Positions 28,644 to 35,494 of a stretch of 64,000 nt of DNA are shown piece after piece (the stretch's first letter is position 1; each line of letters starts with the position of its first letter). The DNA lies in assembly GCF_001624705.1 (NCBI RefSeq), contig NZ_JSEO01000002.1, positions 310,001 to 374,000 on the forward strand. The letters run 5' to 3'. Made by a program: the position numbers and the translations under genes. Source of the stretch: Marinomonas sp. SBI8L (lineage in GTDB: Bacteria; Pseudomonadota; Gammaproteobacteria; Pseudomonadales; Marinomonadaceae). Under the pieces are notes generated by a model. It saw only the letters and a list, made by a program, of their open reading frames with translations. It had not been told where the DNA came from and searched no databases.

Positions 28644-29220
28644 ACCTTCACCTAAATCATTGATAGATAACACTCCTTATCAAAACTCGACTAAGAAGCA
28701 AATTTTAGCTACAGACATTCTAGGCGATCTTAGTAAACCTCTTGAGTATGACGAGACATCTATCTGGCAAGTTCTAACTCAAGTACAGGATCCAGAAATT
28801 CCGACAGTTAGTATTGTTGATTTAGGCATTGTTCGTAGTGTAAGTCTTAGCTTAAGACAAATTTCTGTTGAGGTAACACCTACTTATTCAGGTTGTCCTG
28901 CAACTGATCTAATCAATGATTTGATTTTAGAGGCATTGAGTCATGCTGGTTATTGGAACATTAAAATAGAACAGGTTTTGTCTCCCGCTTGGACGAGTGA
29001 TTTTATTACAAGCACAGGGCGAAAAAAGCTGGTAGACGCAGGAATTGCACCTCCTAAAGGGCTTGTTTCTAAATCAAGTTTAATAGACCGAGAGATTTCG
29101 TGTCCCCATTGTAATAGTGAAAATACTAGATTATTAAGCGAATTTGGTTCGACTGCATGTAAGGCATTATATCAATGCCATGATTGTCGCGAGGCCTTTG
29201 ATTATTTTAAGTGTATTTAA
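28627..29220 (+). CDS. paaD: Phenylacetate epoxidase maturation protein PaaD
   Basis: A 197-residue MIP18/DUF59-family protein thought to help Fe-S or diiron assembly for the epoxidase. The DUF59 domain starts near residue 45 with VQDPEIPTVSIVDLGIV, and the C-terminus is a four-cysteine zinc-ribbon-like part (CPHC ... C ... CHDC). It is about 30 residues longer at the N-terminus than E. coli PaaD; the first ATG lies inside paaC, and no better in-frame start is visible. Confidence 0.9.
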   Translation: MQKYGRPSPKSLIDNTPYQNSTKKQILATDILGDLSKPLEYDETSIWQVLTQVQDPEIPTVSIVDLGIVRSVSLSLRQISVEVTPTYSGCPATDLINDLILEALSHAGYWNIKIEQVLSPAWTSDFITSTGRKKLVDAGIAPPKGLVSKSSLIDREISCPHCNSENTRLLSEFGSTACKALYQCHDCREAFDYFKCI

Positions 29221-29242
29221 CACTGGATGAGTATTAAATGTT

Positions 29243-30340
29243 ATGAACAAATTTTACCCGCTAACAATTAGTAAGATACAAAGAGAGACGCGCGATGCTG
29301 TCTCTATTCATTTTTCAGTGCCTGACGAATTAGAAGACAAATTCAATTATGAACAAGGTCAGTATCTAGTTTTTAAAAAACACATTGAGGGTACTGATGT
29401 AAGGCGCTCTTATTCTATTTGTTCAAGTGTTAACGATGAGCAGCTTAGAGTAGGTATAAAGCAGGTTCAGAATGGTCTCTTTTCTAGTTTTGCAAATCAT
29501 GATCTTAAAGAAGGGGATACACTTGAAGTAATGCCTCCTCAAGGTAGGTTTGGTGCCGGTTTGAGTCTAGCTCTTGATTCAAAAACACCTGAGAGTAAAC
29601 ATATTTTAGCTGTTGCCGCCGGTAGTGGTATTACTCCTATTTTATCTATTATAAAAACCTGCTTAGAACAAGATGCAAAGAGTCAAGTGACTCTACTGTA
29701 TGGTAATCGTTCAACAGCCAGCTCCATGTTTCGTAACGAATTAGAAGATTTAAAAAATGCCTACATGGATAGATTTAATCTTGTGTTTATCTTTAGTCGT
29801 GAGACGCAAGATATAGATCTTTATAACGGGCGTATCGATGCGAACAAGTGTCAATTGCTATTGAAAAGGTTAATGCAGGTTAGCGAATTATCAGGAGCTT
29901 TCATTTGCGGCCCTCAATCCATGACAGAACAAGTGGCCAATAGCCTTATTGAGCAAGGCCTTGATAAGGATAAAGTACATTTTGAATTATTTCACACAGA
30001 ATCAGATTCGACAGAAAGGCGTCAAAAAAATCAAGAAAACCTAGCCGTTCAAACCTTTGAGAAGAGCGATATTACCGTGATTCATGACGGTAGAGAAATG
30101 CAGTTTGAATTAGCTCATAACTCAAAAACAATTCTTGAAGCAGGTAATGATATTGGTGCAGATTTACCATATTCCTGCACCGCTGGTGTTTGCTCTACCT
30201 GTAAAGCAAAAGTCATTGAAGGTGAAGTAGAAATGGATGTGAATTTCGCACTTGAAGACTATGAAGTTGAAGCTGGCTATGTGCTCTCGTGCCAATGTTA
30301 TCCCATTACGAACAAAGTCGTGCTGAGTTACGACCAGTAG
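29243..30340 (+). CDS. paaE: Phenylacetyl-CoA epoxidase reductase PaaE
   Basis: A 365-residue NADPH oxidoreductase that delivers electrons to PaaAC. In order: an FAD-binding domain with RRSYSICSS (about residues 54-62), an NAD(P)-binding domain with AAGSGITPI, and a C-terminal plant-type 2Fe-2S ferredoxin domain with CTAGVCSTC plus a fourth cysteine in LSCQC. All cofactor motifs look intact. It starts 22 bp after paaD. Confidence 0.94.
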   Translation: MNKFYPLTISKIQRETRDAVSIHFSVPDELEDKFNYEQGQYLVFKKHIEGTDVRRSYSICSSVNDEQLRVGIKQVQNGLFSSFANHDLKEGDTLEVMPPQGRFGAGLSLALDSKTPESKHILAVAAGSGITPILSIIKTCLEQDAKSQVTLLYGNRSTASSMFRNELEDLKNAYMDRFNLVFIFSRETQDIDLYNGRIDANKCQLLLKRLMQVSELSGAFICGPQSMTEQVANSLIEQGLDKDKVHFELFHTESDSTERRQKNQENLAVQTFEKSDITVIHDGREMQFELAHNSKTILEAGNDIGADLPYSCTAGVCSTCKAKVIEGEVEMDVNFALEDYEVEAGYVLSCQCYPITNKVVLSYDQ

Positions 30341-30402
30341 GCTTTTATCCCCAAAATAATAATTAGTTTAATTGCTAAACGAATAAGCAAATAGAGGTTT
30401 TC

Positions 30403-32463
30403 ATGAAGATAATCCAAAGTTTTTTAAATGGCCAATGGATAGGTGAAGAAAAGAAGAGCGCATTAAAAAGTGCCATTAATGGTGATGTAATTGGTTATAT
30501 CCATGCCGAGCGGCCTGATTTCGAAGAAGCAACTGACTACGCAAGAAAAAAAGGCCAAGCGTCATTAATGCATATGGATTTTCAGCAAAGAGCTACCTGT
30601 CTTAGAAATCTCGCCAAGTACCTACTAGAGCATAAAGAGTCACTCTATTTATTATCTCGTGAAACTGGTGCAACACGTGGCGATAGCTGGATAGATATTG
30701 AAGGTGGTTTCGGTACCTTGTTCGCTTATGCCAGTATGGGGAGAAATCAGCTTCCATCAGGCAACCTAATTCATCAAGGAAGTGCTATGCCTTTGGGCAA
30801 AAACAATGATTTTGCAGGTACTCATATTTTAGTGCCAAAAGGTGGCGTTGCTGTACATATTAATGCATTTAACTTTCCTATCTGGGGGATGCTTGAAAAG
30901 TTTGCGCCTTGCTTCCTTGCTGGCATGCCTTGCATTGTTAAACCTGCCAGTGCAACAAGTTATTTAACTGAGGCCACGGTTCGTTTAATGAATGAATCTG
31001 GACTGCTCCCCGAGGGGGCTTTACAACTTATTATTGGTAGTACAGGAAACCTATTAGACCATCTTATCGAACAAGATGTTGTAACATTCACAGGTTCCGC
31101 ACAAACCGCTCGTCTATTAAAAAACAATGACAATATTATAAAACGTTCAATTCCATTTAATGCCGAGGCGGATTCTCTTAACGCAGCTATTCTCGCTCCA
31201 GATATTAATCTAGAAGATACTGAAATAGACTTGTTCGTTCGTGAAGTCTTTAAAGAGATGACAACAAAAGTTGGTCAAAAATGTACGGCTATCAGACGCA
31301 TAATTGTGCCAAGAGAAATTATGCCTCACGTTATCGATAAGTTAAGCCAGAAACTTGCCAAAGTGACTTACGGTGATCCTGATGTAGAAGGCGTTAGAAT
31401 GGGAGCGTTAGCATCAATTGAACAGCTTGAAGATGTTAAAGCAAAAATAGCAGAGTTACGTGAAACGAGTGAACTTGTTTATTCTCAGGATGCCAAGCCT
31501 CAAGGTATTGGCTGTCAGAAAGGTGCGTTTATCTCTCCACATCTATTTGTTAATCATCAACCTTTAATCAATTGTGCAGCACATGATGTTGAAGCATTTG
31601 GTCCAGTTGCGACCATGATGCCTTACGACACAATTGATGAGGCGATTGCGATTGCAGCCTTAGGTAAAGGGAGTTTGGTAACGACGCTATGTACTAAAGA
31701 CCCAATAATAGCGGCTCAAATGATTCCACAATTAGCTGCTTTGCATGGCAGGCTGCATATTCTTGATGCGCAGGCCGCACTTGAATCGACTGGTCATGGT
31801 TCTCCTTTGCCATTTTTGAAGCACGGTGGTCCAGGGAGAGCTGGTGGAGGAGAGGAGTTAGCAGGTATTAATGCTGTATATCATTATATGCAGAAGGCCG
31901 CGATTCAAGGTTCACCAACCATGTTAAGTGCTGTTACTGGCGAATATGTAAGAGGTTCGAACATAATTGAAACTGACGTACACCCGTTTAAGCGTAGTTT
32001 TGAGTCGGTTCAAATCGGTGAGTCATTGTTGACCCATAGACGTACGGTGACCGAAGCGGACATTGTTAATTTTGGCTCCTTATCGGGTGATCACTTTTAT
32101 ATGCATTTTGATGATATTGCTGCCAAAGAATCACAATTCGGTGAGCGTATTGCTCATGGGTACTTTGTTCTATCCGCTGCTGCTGGGTTATTTGTCGACC
32201 CAGGTGTGGGCCCTGTACTTGCTAACTATGGGCTTGATAATTTGCGTTTTATTGAGCCTGTTCCAATTGGGACAACAATACGTGCAAGGCTAACGTGTAA
32301 ACGTAAAATAGACCAAGGAAAAGAGTCAAAGGACGGAAAGCCTCAAGGGGTTGTCGTTTGGGATGTACAAGTCACTGATCAAGATGATGTGCTGGTGGCG
32401 AGTTATGACATTTTAACTCTAGTGGCGAAAGAGATGAGCGAGTCAATAAATATGCATCCATAG
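30403..32463 (+). CDS. paaZ: Bifunctional oxepin-CoA hydrolase/3-oxo-5,6-dehydrosuberyl-CoA semialdehyde dehydrogenase
   Basis: PaaZ opens the oxepin ring and oxidises the resulting aldehyde. The N-terminal aldehyde dehydrogenase has E255 and the nucleophile C294 (VGQKCTAIRR), one position off the E. coli numbering. The C-terminal MaoC-type hydratase shows GSLSGDHFYMHFDD, with the Asp-His pair. At 686 residues it is the usual length. AGAGG precedes the ATG. It is the last paa gene visible; paaK and paaI do not follow it. Confidence 0.94.
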   Translation: MKIIQSFLNGQWIGEEKKSALKSAINGDVIGYIHAERPDFEEATDYARKKGQASLMHMDFQQRATCLRNLAKYLLEHKESLYLLSRETGATRGDSWIDIEGGFGTLFAYASMGRNQLPSGNLIHQGSAMPLGKNNDFAGTHILVPKGGVAVHINAFNFPIWGMLEKFAPCFLAGMPCIVKPASATSYLTEATVRLMNESGLLPEGALQLIIGSTGNLLDHLIEQDVVTFTGSAQTARLLKNNDNIIKRSIPFNAEADSLNAAILAPDINLEDTEIDLFVREVFKEMTTKVGQKCTAIRRIIVPREIMPHVIDKLSQKLAKVTYGDPDVEGVRMGALASIEQLEDVKAKIAELRETSELVYSQDAKPQGIGCQKGAFISPHLFVNHQPLINCAAHDVEAFGPVATMMPYDTIDEAIAIAALGKGSLVTTLCTKDPIIAAQMIPQLAALHGRLHILDAQAALESTGHGSPLPFLKHGGPGRAGGGEELAGINAVYHYMQKAAIQGSPTMLSAVTGEYVRGSNIIETDVHPFKRSFESVQIGESLLTHRRTVTEADIVNFGSLSGDHFYMHFDDIAAKESQFGERIAHGYFVLSAAAGLFVDPGVGPVLANYGLDNLRFIEPVPIGTTIRARLTCKRKIDQGKESKDGKPQGVVVWDVQVTDQDDVLVASYDILTLVAKEMSESINMHP

Positions 32464-32515
32464 TATCAAAGACTCAAAATTATACAGTATGGTTTCTTTA
32501 ATATTAGACGAACTG

Positions 32516-32535
32516 TACTGTATATTTATACAGTT
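32516..32535. promoter_or_regulatory. Predicted LexA (SOS) box 1
   Basis: TACTGTATATTTATACAGTT contains CTG-N10-CAG with an alternating AT spacer and matches the E. coli LexA consensus almost perfectly. It lies 53 bases after the paaZ stop, inside a slightly larger AACTGTA/TACAGTT dyad (32511-32535). The next annotated gene downstream on the plus strand is the scramblase-family gene. Confidence 0.7.
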
Positions 32536-32583
32536 ACTTTAATCCTTACATAAAAACCGCACTAAAATTTGCATTTTTTAAAG

Positions 32584-32618
32584 ATTCTGTTCATTAAATA
32601 TACTAATAAGAACAGAAT
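32584..32618. repeat. Perfect 9-bp inverted repeat between the LexA boxes
   Basis: ATTCTGTTC (32584-32592) and GAACAGAAT (32610-32618) form a perfect dyad with a 17-nt spacer, ending two bases before an ATG at 32621. The spacing is wrong for LexA. It may be an operator for another dimeric regulator or an RNA hairpin. Confidence 0.5.
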
Positions 32619-32620
32619 TA

Positions 32621-32713
32621 ATGACTTTTCTTAAAGAAATTAAAAATACCGATACTGTTTTTTTATACAGTATTTCGTTTGTATGGATAATTTCGACTCA
32701 GTCAATTCTATAA
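32621..32713 (+). CDS. Possible 30-residue hydrophobic peptide
   Basis: An ATG frame of 30 codons between the two LexA boxes. The peptide has a polar, charged first third (Lys, Glu, Asp) and then about 19 mostly hydrophobic residues (from T12 to L30), enough for one membrane span. Small SOS-controlled membrane toxins such as TisB have this size and shape. LexA box 2 lies inside the frame, there is no clear ribosome binding site, and short open frames are common by chance, so this is speculative. Confidence 0.2.
   Translation: MTFLKEIKNTDTVFLYSISFVWIISTQSIL
32653..32672. promoter_or_regulatory. Predicted LexA (SOS) box 2
   Basis: TACTGTTTTTTTATACAGTA has perfect TACTG and CAGTA arms with a 10-base AT spacer, equal in quality to boxes such as that of umuDC. 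Its centre is 137 bp from box 1 and it lies 117 bp before the GTG start of the scramblase-family gene. A GATAAT-like -10 at 32685-32690 would place the box over the -35 region. Confidence 0.72.
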
Positions 32714-32757
32714 TTCGAATTACTTATTCAAGATCAATCTCTTGGTGAATGTGATAA

Positions 32758-32789
32758 ATTGATACTTTAAAAATTAATAGGGTATCAAT
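32758..32789 (+). promoter_or_regulatory. Hairpin over the scramblase translation start
   Basis: ATTGATAC (32758-32765) pairs with GTATCAAT (32782-32789), an 8-bp stem with a 16-nt loop. The right arm ends one base before the GTG start codon at 32790 and overlaps the AGGG ribosome binding site at 32779-32782, so folding should hinder translation. It could equally be a DNA operator. Confidence 0.45.
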
Positions 32790-33377
32790 GTGAGTCAGGT
32801 AATTAATAAAAATCTTTTTTTAGTCAAAGAACATATAGGCTTATTCAAAGCGGCTAATAACTTTGATATTTATGATCCTGAGAATGGCGAATTGATCATG
32901 GAGTGTCGCGAGCCTAACTTAGGCTGGATTACTAAATTATTACGTTTTACTGATTATAAAAGGATGACTCCTTTTGATGTGCAAATCAGAACGCCTGATG
33001 ATCAAAGAGTCGTCCGCATCACCCGTGGCATCTCCTTCTTTTTATCTAAAGTTGAAGTAAGAGATGAAAACAATGAACTAATAGGTGGATTTAAGCAGAA
33101 GTTTTTATCCATTGGTGGTCGCTTTGATGTTCTTGATAAACAAGATAACGTGATTTGTACTTTATCTGGAAAATGGACTGGTTGGGACTTTTACTTTAAA
33201 CGTGATGATCAAGAATTTGCTCATGTATCAAAAAAATGGGCTGGGATTGGACAAGAGCTTTTTTCAAGTGCAGATAATTACATACTAAAAATAGCAGAGG
33301 AAATAGAAGCAGATCATGACGTGAGAAAGCTAATTCTAGCTGCTGTTATGTGTATAGATATGGTTCTAAAAGAATAA
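32790..33377 (+). CDS. Phospholipid scramblase-family (LURP-one-related) protein
   Basis: A 195-residue protein resembling the scramblase/Tubby-like superfamily: repeated beta-strand pairs (NNFDIYDPENGELI, IRTPDDQRVVRI, VEVRDENNELIGG) and a C-terminal motif KKWAGIGQELFSSADNY with a final hydrophobic helix (about residues 175-195). Bacterial members have no established function; eukaryotic ones are named for lipid scrambling. It starts with GTG after AGGG. Two LexA boxes and several dyads lie upstream, so DNA-damage control is possible. Family call by motif memory; no search was run. Confidence 0.72.
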   Translation: MSQVINKNLFLVKEHIGLFKAANNFDIYDPENGELIMECREPNLGWITKLLRFTDYKRMTPFDVQIRTPDDQRVVRITRGISFFLSKVEVRDENNELIGGFKQKFLSIGGRFDVLDKQDNVICTLSGKWTGWDFYFKRDDQEFAHVSKKWAGIGQELFSSADNYILKIAEEIEADHDVRKLILAAVMCIDMVLKE

Positions 33378-33441
33378 AGGTGTTTTACAAACAGAGCCCA
33401 GTAAACAAGAATTAATGAAACCTCTAATAAAGGGTAAGCTG

Positions 33442-33756
33442 ATGAGAATAACGAAAATTTCAGACAAACAACTTCTCGTAAAACTCGCTGAGCTTAATTT
33501 TGATGATGAGGTTCAATGGTTCATAAAAGACGAAAAGTTAACTAAAAATTTTAAGTTTAGTCATTTTCAATCTGCATTTAGTTTTATGACAATGTGTGCT
33601 CTGTATTGTGAAAAGATTGATCATCACCCTGAGTGGACAAACAGTTTCAATCAAGTTGATGTTCAGTTGAGCACGCATTCAGCGAAAGGAATAACCTCAA
33701 AAGATTTTGAATTAGCCGAATATATGGACAATGCGTTTAAACACTTTTCAATTTAG
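33442..33756 (+). CDS. phhB: Pterin-4a-carbinolamine dehydratase
   Basis: A 104-residue protein with the active-site motif HHPEW in KIDHHPEWTNSFNQVDVQLSTH, as expected for pterin-4a-carbinolamine dehydratase, which regenerates the pterin cofactor of phenylalanine hydroxylase. I chose the ATG at 33442 with AGGG 7 bp upstream; the ATG at 33415 would give 113 residues. No phhA gene is nearby. In genomes without phhA such proteins may act in other pterin chemistry, including molybdopterin-related roles. Confidence 0.85.
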   Translation: MRITKISDKQLLVKLAELNFDDEVQWFIKDEKLTKNFKFSHFQSAFSFMTMCALYCEKIDHHPEWTNSFNQVDVQLSTHSAKGITSKDFELAEYMDNAFKHFSI

Positions 33757-33881
33757 GTCCTTATTAGCTTGAAAACTGGTCTTATAAAATTAATTTATCT
33801 AATAACAGCGAAATTCTCTCTTTGTGGCTATAGTGTTTCTTGATTACGAAAATATGACAGAAAGGCGTCAAGGAGAGAGAA

Positions 33882-34442
33882 ATGGAATTTATATCGCCAA
33901 CAAGCGTACTCGAAAGTGCTTTCTTACGTTTTTACAAAGACTTCGAGTCTAGTGATCCTATTAATTCACTAAATTATGAAACAGCTCGTATTGGTTTCAA
34001 ATCTTATATTAATCAATTAAAAGACGAAGCGCAGGGAATCTATAACGCAGAAGGTAAAGTGCGCTGTAACCATTATTGGTTGATAAATAAGCATGATGAA
34101 ATCATGGCTGTATTGAGAATACGACACCATATCGACACACCATTCCTAGCTTCAGAAGGTGGGCATATTAGTTTGGATGTTTCGCCTCGTTTTAGAAACC
34201 AAGGCATTGCTAAACATGCCCTAAACCTAGCGAAACAAAAGTTAAAGCGTTTAGATATAGAAGAAGCGCTTATCACTGCTCCAGAATCTAATGTAGCCGC
34301 TCGTAAAGCAATTGAAGCAAGCGGAGGTAAATTAGAGTCGATAATAAAGAGTAAAGTTAGCTTTAAACCTGTTGTAAGGTACTGGATCAGCACAAAAACC
34401 AAACAAACTAATCAGGAGATTAAGTTTGCCGAATTGGTTTAA
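33882..34442 (+). CDS. GNAT-family N-acetyltransferase
   Basis: A 186-residue acetyltransferase of the GNAT fold. The acetyl-CoA binding motif A is visible as LDVSPRFRNQGIAKHAL (Q/RxxGxA near residue 108), followed by an ESNVAARKAIEASGG motif B that is typical of the family. A strong AAGGAGAG ribosome binding site precedes the ATG. The substrate cannot be predicted. It is not obviously linked to the next gene, 320 bp away. Confidence 0.85.
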   Translation: MEFISPTSVLESAFLRFYKDFESSDPINSLNYETARIGFKSYINQLKDEAQGIYNAEGKVRCNHYWLINKHDEIMAVLRIRHHIDTPFLASEGGHISLDVSPRFRNQGIAKHALNLAKQKLKRLDIEEALITAPESNVAARKAIEASGGKLESIIKSKVSFKPVVRYWISTKTKQTNQEIKFAELV

Positions 34443-34466
34443 TTAATCTCATACCCTTCATTTGCG

Positions 34467-34494
34467 GAAGCTGGCTAGAAAATTAGCTTGCTTC
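34467..34494 (+). terminator. Probable terminator after the GNAT gene
   Basis: GAAGC-tg-GCTA (34467-34477) pairs with TAGC-tt-GCTTC (34484-34494) across a 6-nt loop and is followed by a T-rich stretch. The stem is interrupted by a 2x2 internal loop. Confidence 0.45.
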
Positions 34495-34705
34495 TGTATC
34501 TTCTTTTATTCTTTCTAAACCTCTCTATAGACTCTTATATTAATAGGCCTTCACTATTTGAGTCTCAAATTGAGAATCACATCACAAAAAACACAGTCTT
34601 TAAATTGTTAATCAAAAGCAAAAACGACTTAACTTATTGTTATTATAGCTTAAAATTAAACTGGCTTAAAAACTGCTGAATAGTAATAGCAATAAACAAA
34701 TAACA

Positions 34706-34748
34706 GACTTTATATGTTGAGTAGCTCAAGAGTGAGTTATATAAAGTC
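34706..34748 (+). promoter_or_regulatory. Two-stem leader structure before the DUF4956 gene
   Basis: GACTTTATAT (34706-34715) pairs perfectly with ATATAAAGTC (34739-34748), and TTGAG/CTCAA (34717-34729) forms a small hairpin inside. The strong ribosome binding site AGGAGG begins about six bases later (34754). The position fits either a regulatory leader RNA or an operator for the three-gene operon that follows. The preceding 200 bases (34500-34700) are AT-rich and without a credible gene. Confidence 0.5.
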
Positions 34749-34763
34749 GGTATAGGAGGCTAT

Positions 34764-35492
34764 ATGGAATCTATTGATCCGTTTTTAATCGCATTTTTGC
34801 CTAAAGAAATTCAATCAATGTTTTTCCCATTCGCAAGTGTTCAGCTTGTGTCATTACTTTTCAATTTGATACTGGGTTTTATCCTTGCGACAGGCATAGG
34901 ACTTCATTTTAGAAAGTACTCTTCAGCATTTTGTAATAGACAAGACTTCTCTCGATTATTCCCTTTGCTCATGTTGTTCGTGATTTTAATTATCACTGTT
35001 GTTAAGGCATCTCTGGCTTTGGCGTTAGGATTAGTTGGAGCCTTATCTATTGTAAGGTTTAGAACCCCAATTAAAGAGCCAGAAGAATTACTCTACTTAT
35101 TCTTGAATATAGGTATCGCGGTTGCATTAGGTGCAGGGCAAACACTCGCTGCGCTGGTTGCGTGTATTTCAACGCTAGGCTTGGTTACGCTTGCTAAAAA
35201 ACAACAAGTTAAAAGCTATGATGAAAGTGGCTTGTTCCTATCATTAAATTACCGACCTAAACTTAACTTTAACTCAGATACCTGCTTAACCAAGGTAAAA
35301 GAGACCGTACTTAAACATGTTGAACGTATGGAGATGAGGCGCTTTGATGTTGGTGAAAAACATTTTGATGCCACTTTCTTTGTATCCGTCATAGATTCAG
35401 AGCAAGTAGACTCATTAATATCTGATTTAAAGGCGCAATACCCAGAGATCAATACATCGTTACTCGAGCAACATAATATAGCAGGGGTGTAA
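34764..35492 (+). CDS. DUF4956 membrane protein
   Basis: A 242-residue protein with about four membrane helices (in the ranges 22-48, 64-84, 86-100 and 110-150) and a cytoplasmic C-terminal domain of about 90 residues with a ferredoxin-like beta-alpha look. The hallmark ALSIVRFRTPIKEPEELLYL identifies DUF4956. Members repeatedly occur with CotH-like and VTC-domain genes, exactly as here. The function is unknown; a membrane platform or channel for a polymer-making enzyme is my inference. A strong AGGAGG precedes the ATG, and cotH starts 2 bp after its stop. Confidence 0.85.
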   Translation: MESIDPFLIAFLPKEIQSMFFPFASVQLVSLLFNLILGFILATGIGLHFRKYSSAFCNRQDFSRLFPLLMLFVILIITVVKASLALALGLVGALSIVRFRTPIKEPEELLYLFLNIGIAVALGAGQTLAALVACISTLGLVTLAKKQQVKSYDESGLFLSLNYRPKLNFNSDTCLTKVKETVLKHVERMEMRRFDVGEKHFDATFFVSVIDSEQVDSLISDLKAQYPEINTSLLEQHNIAGV

Positions 35493-35494
35493 TT

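Noticed and set aside
32480-32491. Third LexA-like half site TATACAGTAT just after paaZ
   Set aside because: The partner CTG at the required distance is missing; only a half site.
34488-34679. 63-residue frame starting with TTG before the DUF4956 gene
   Set aside because: Very AT-rich, no ribosome binding site, begins inside a likely terminator; hydrophobicity follows from T-rich DNA.
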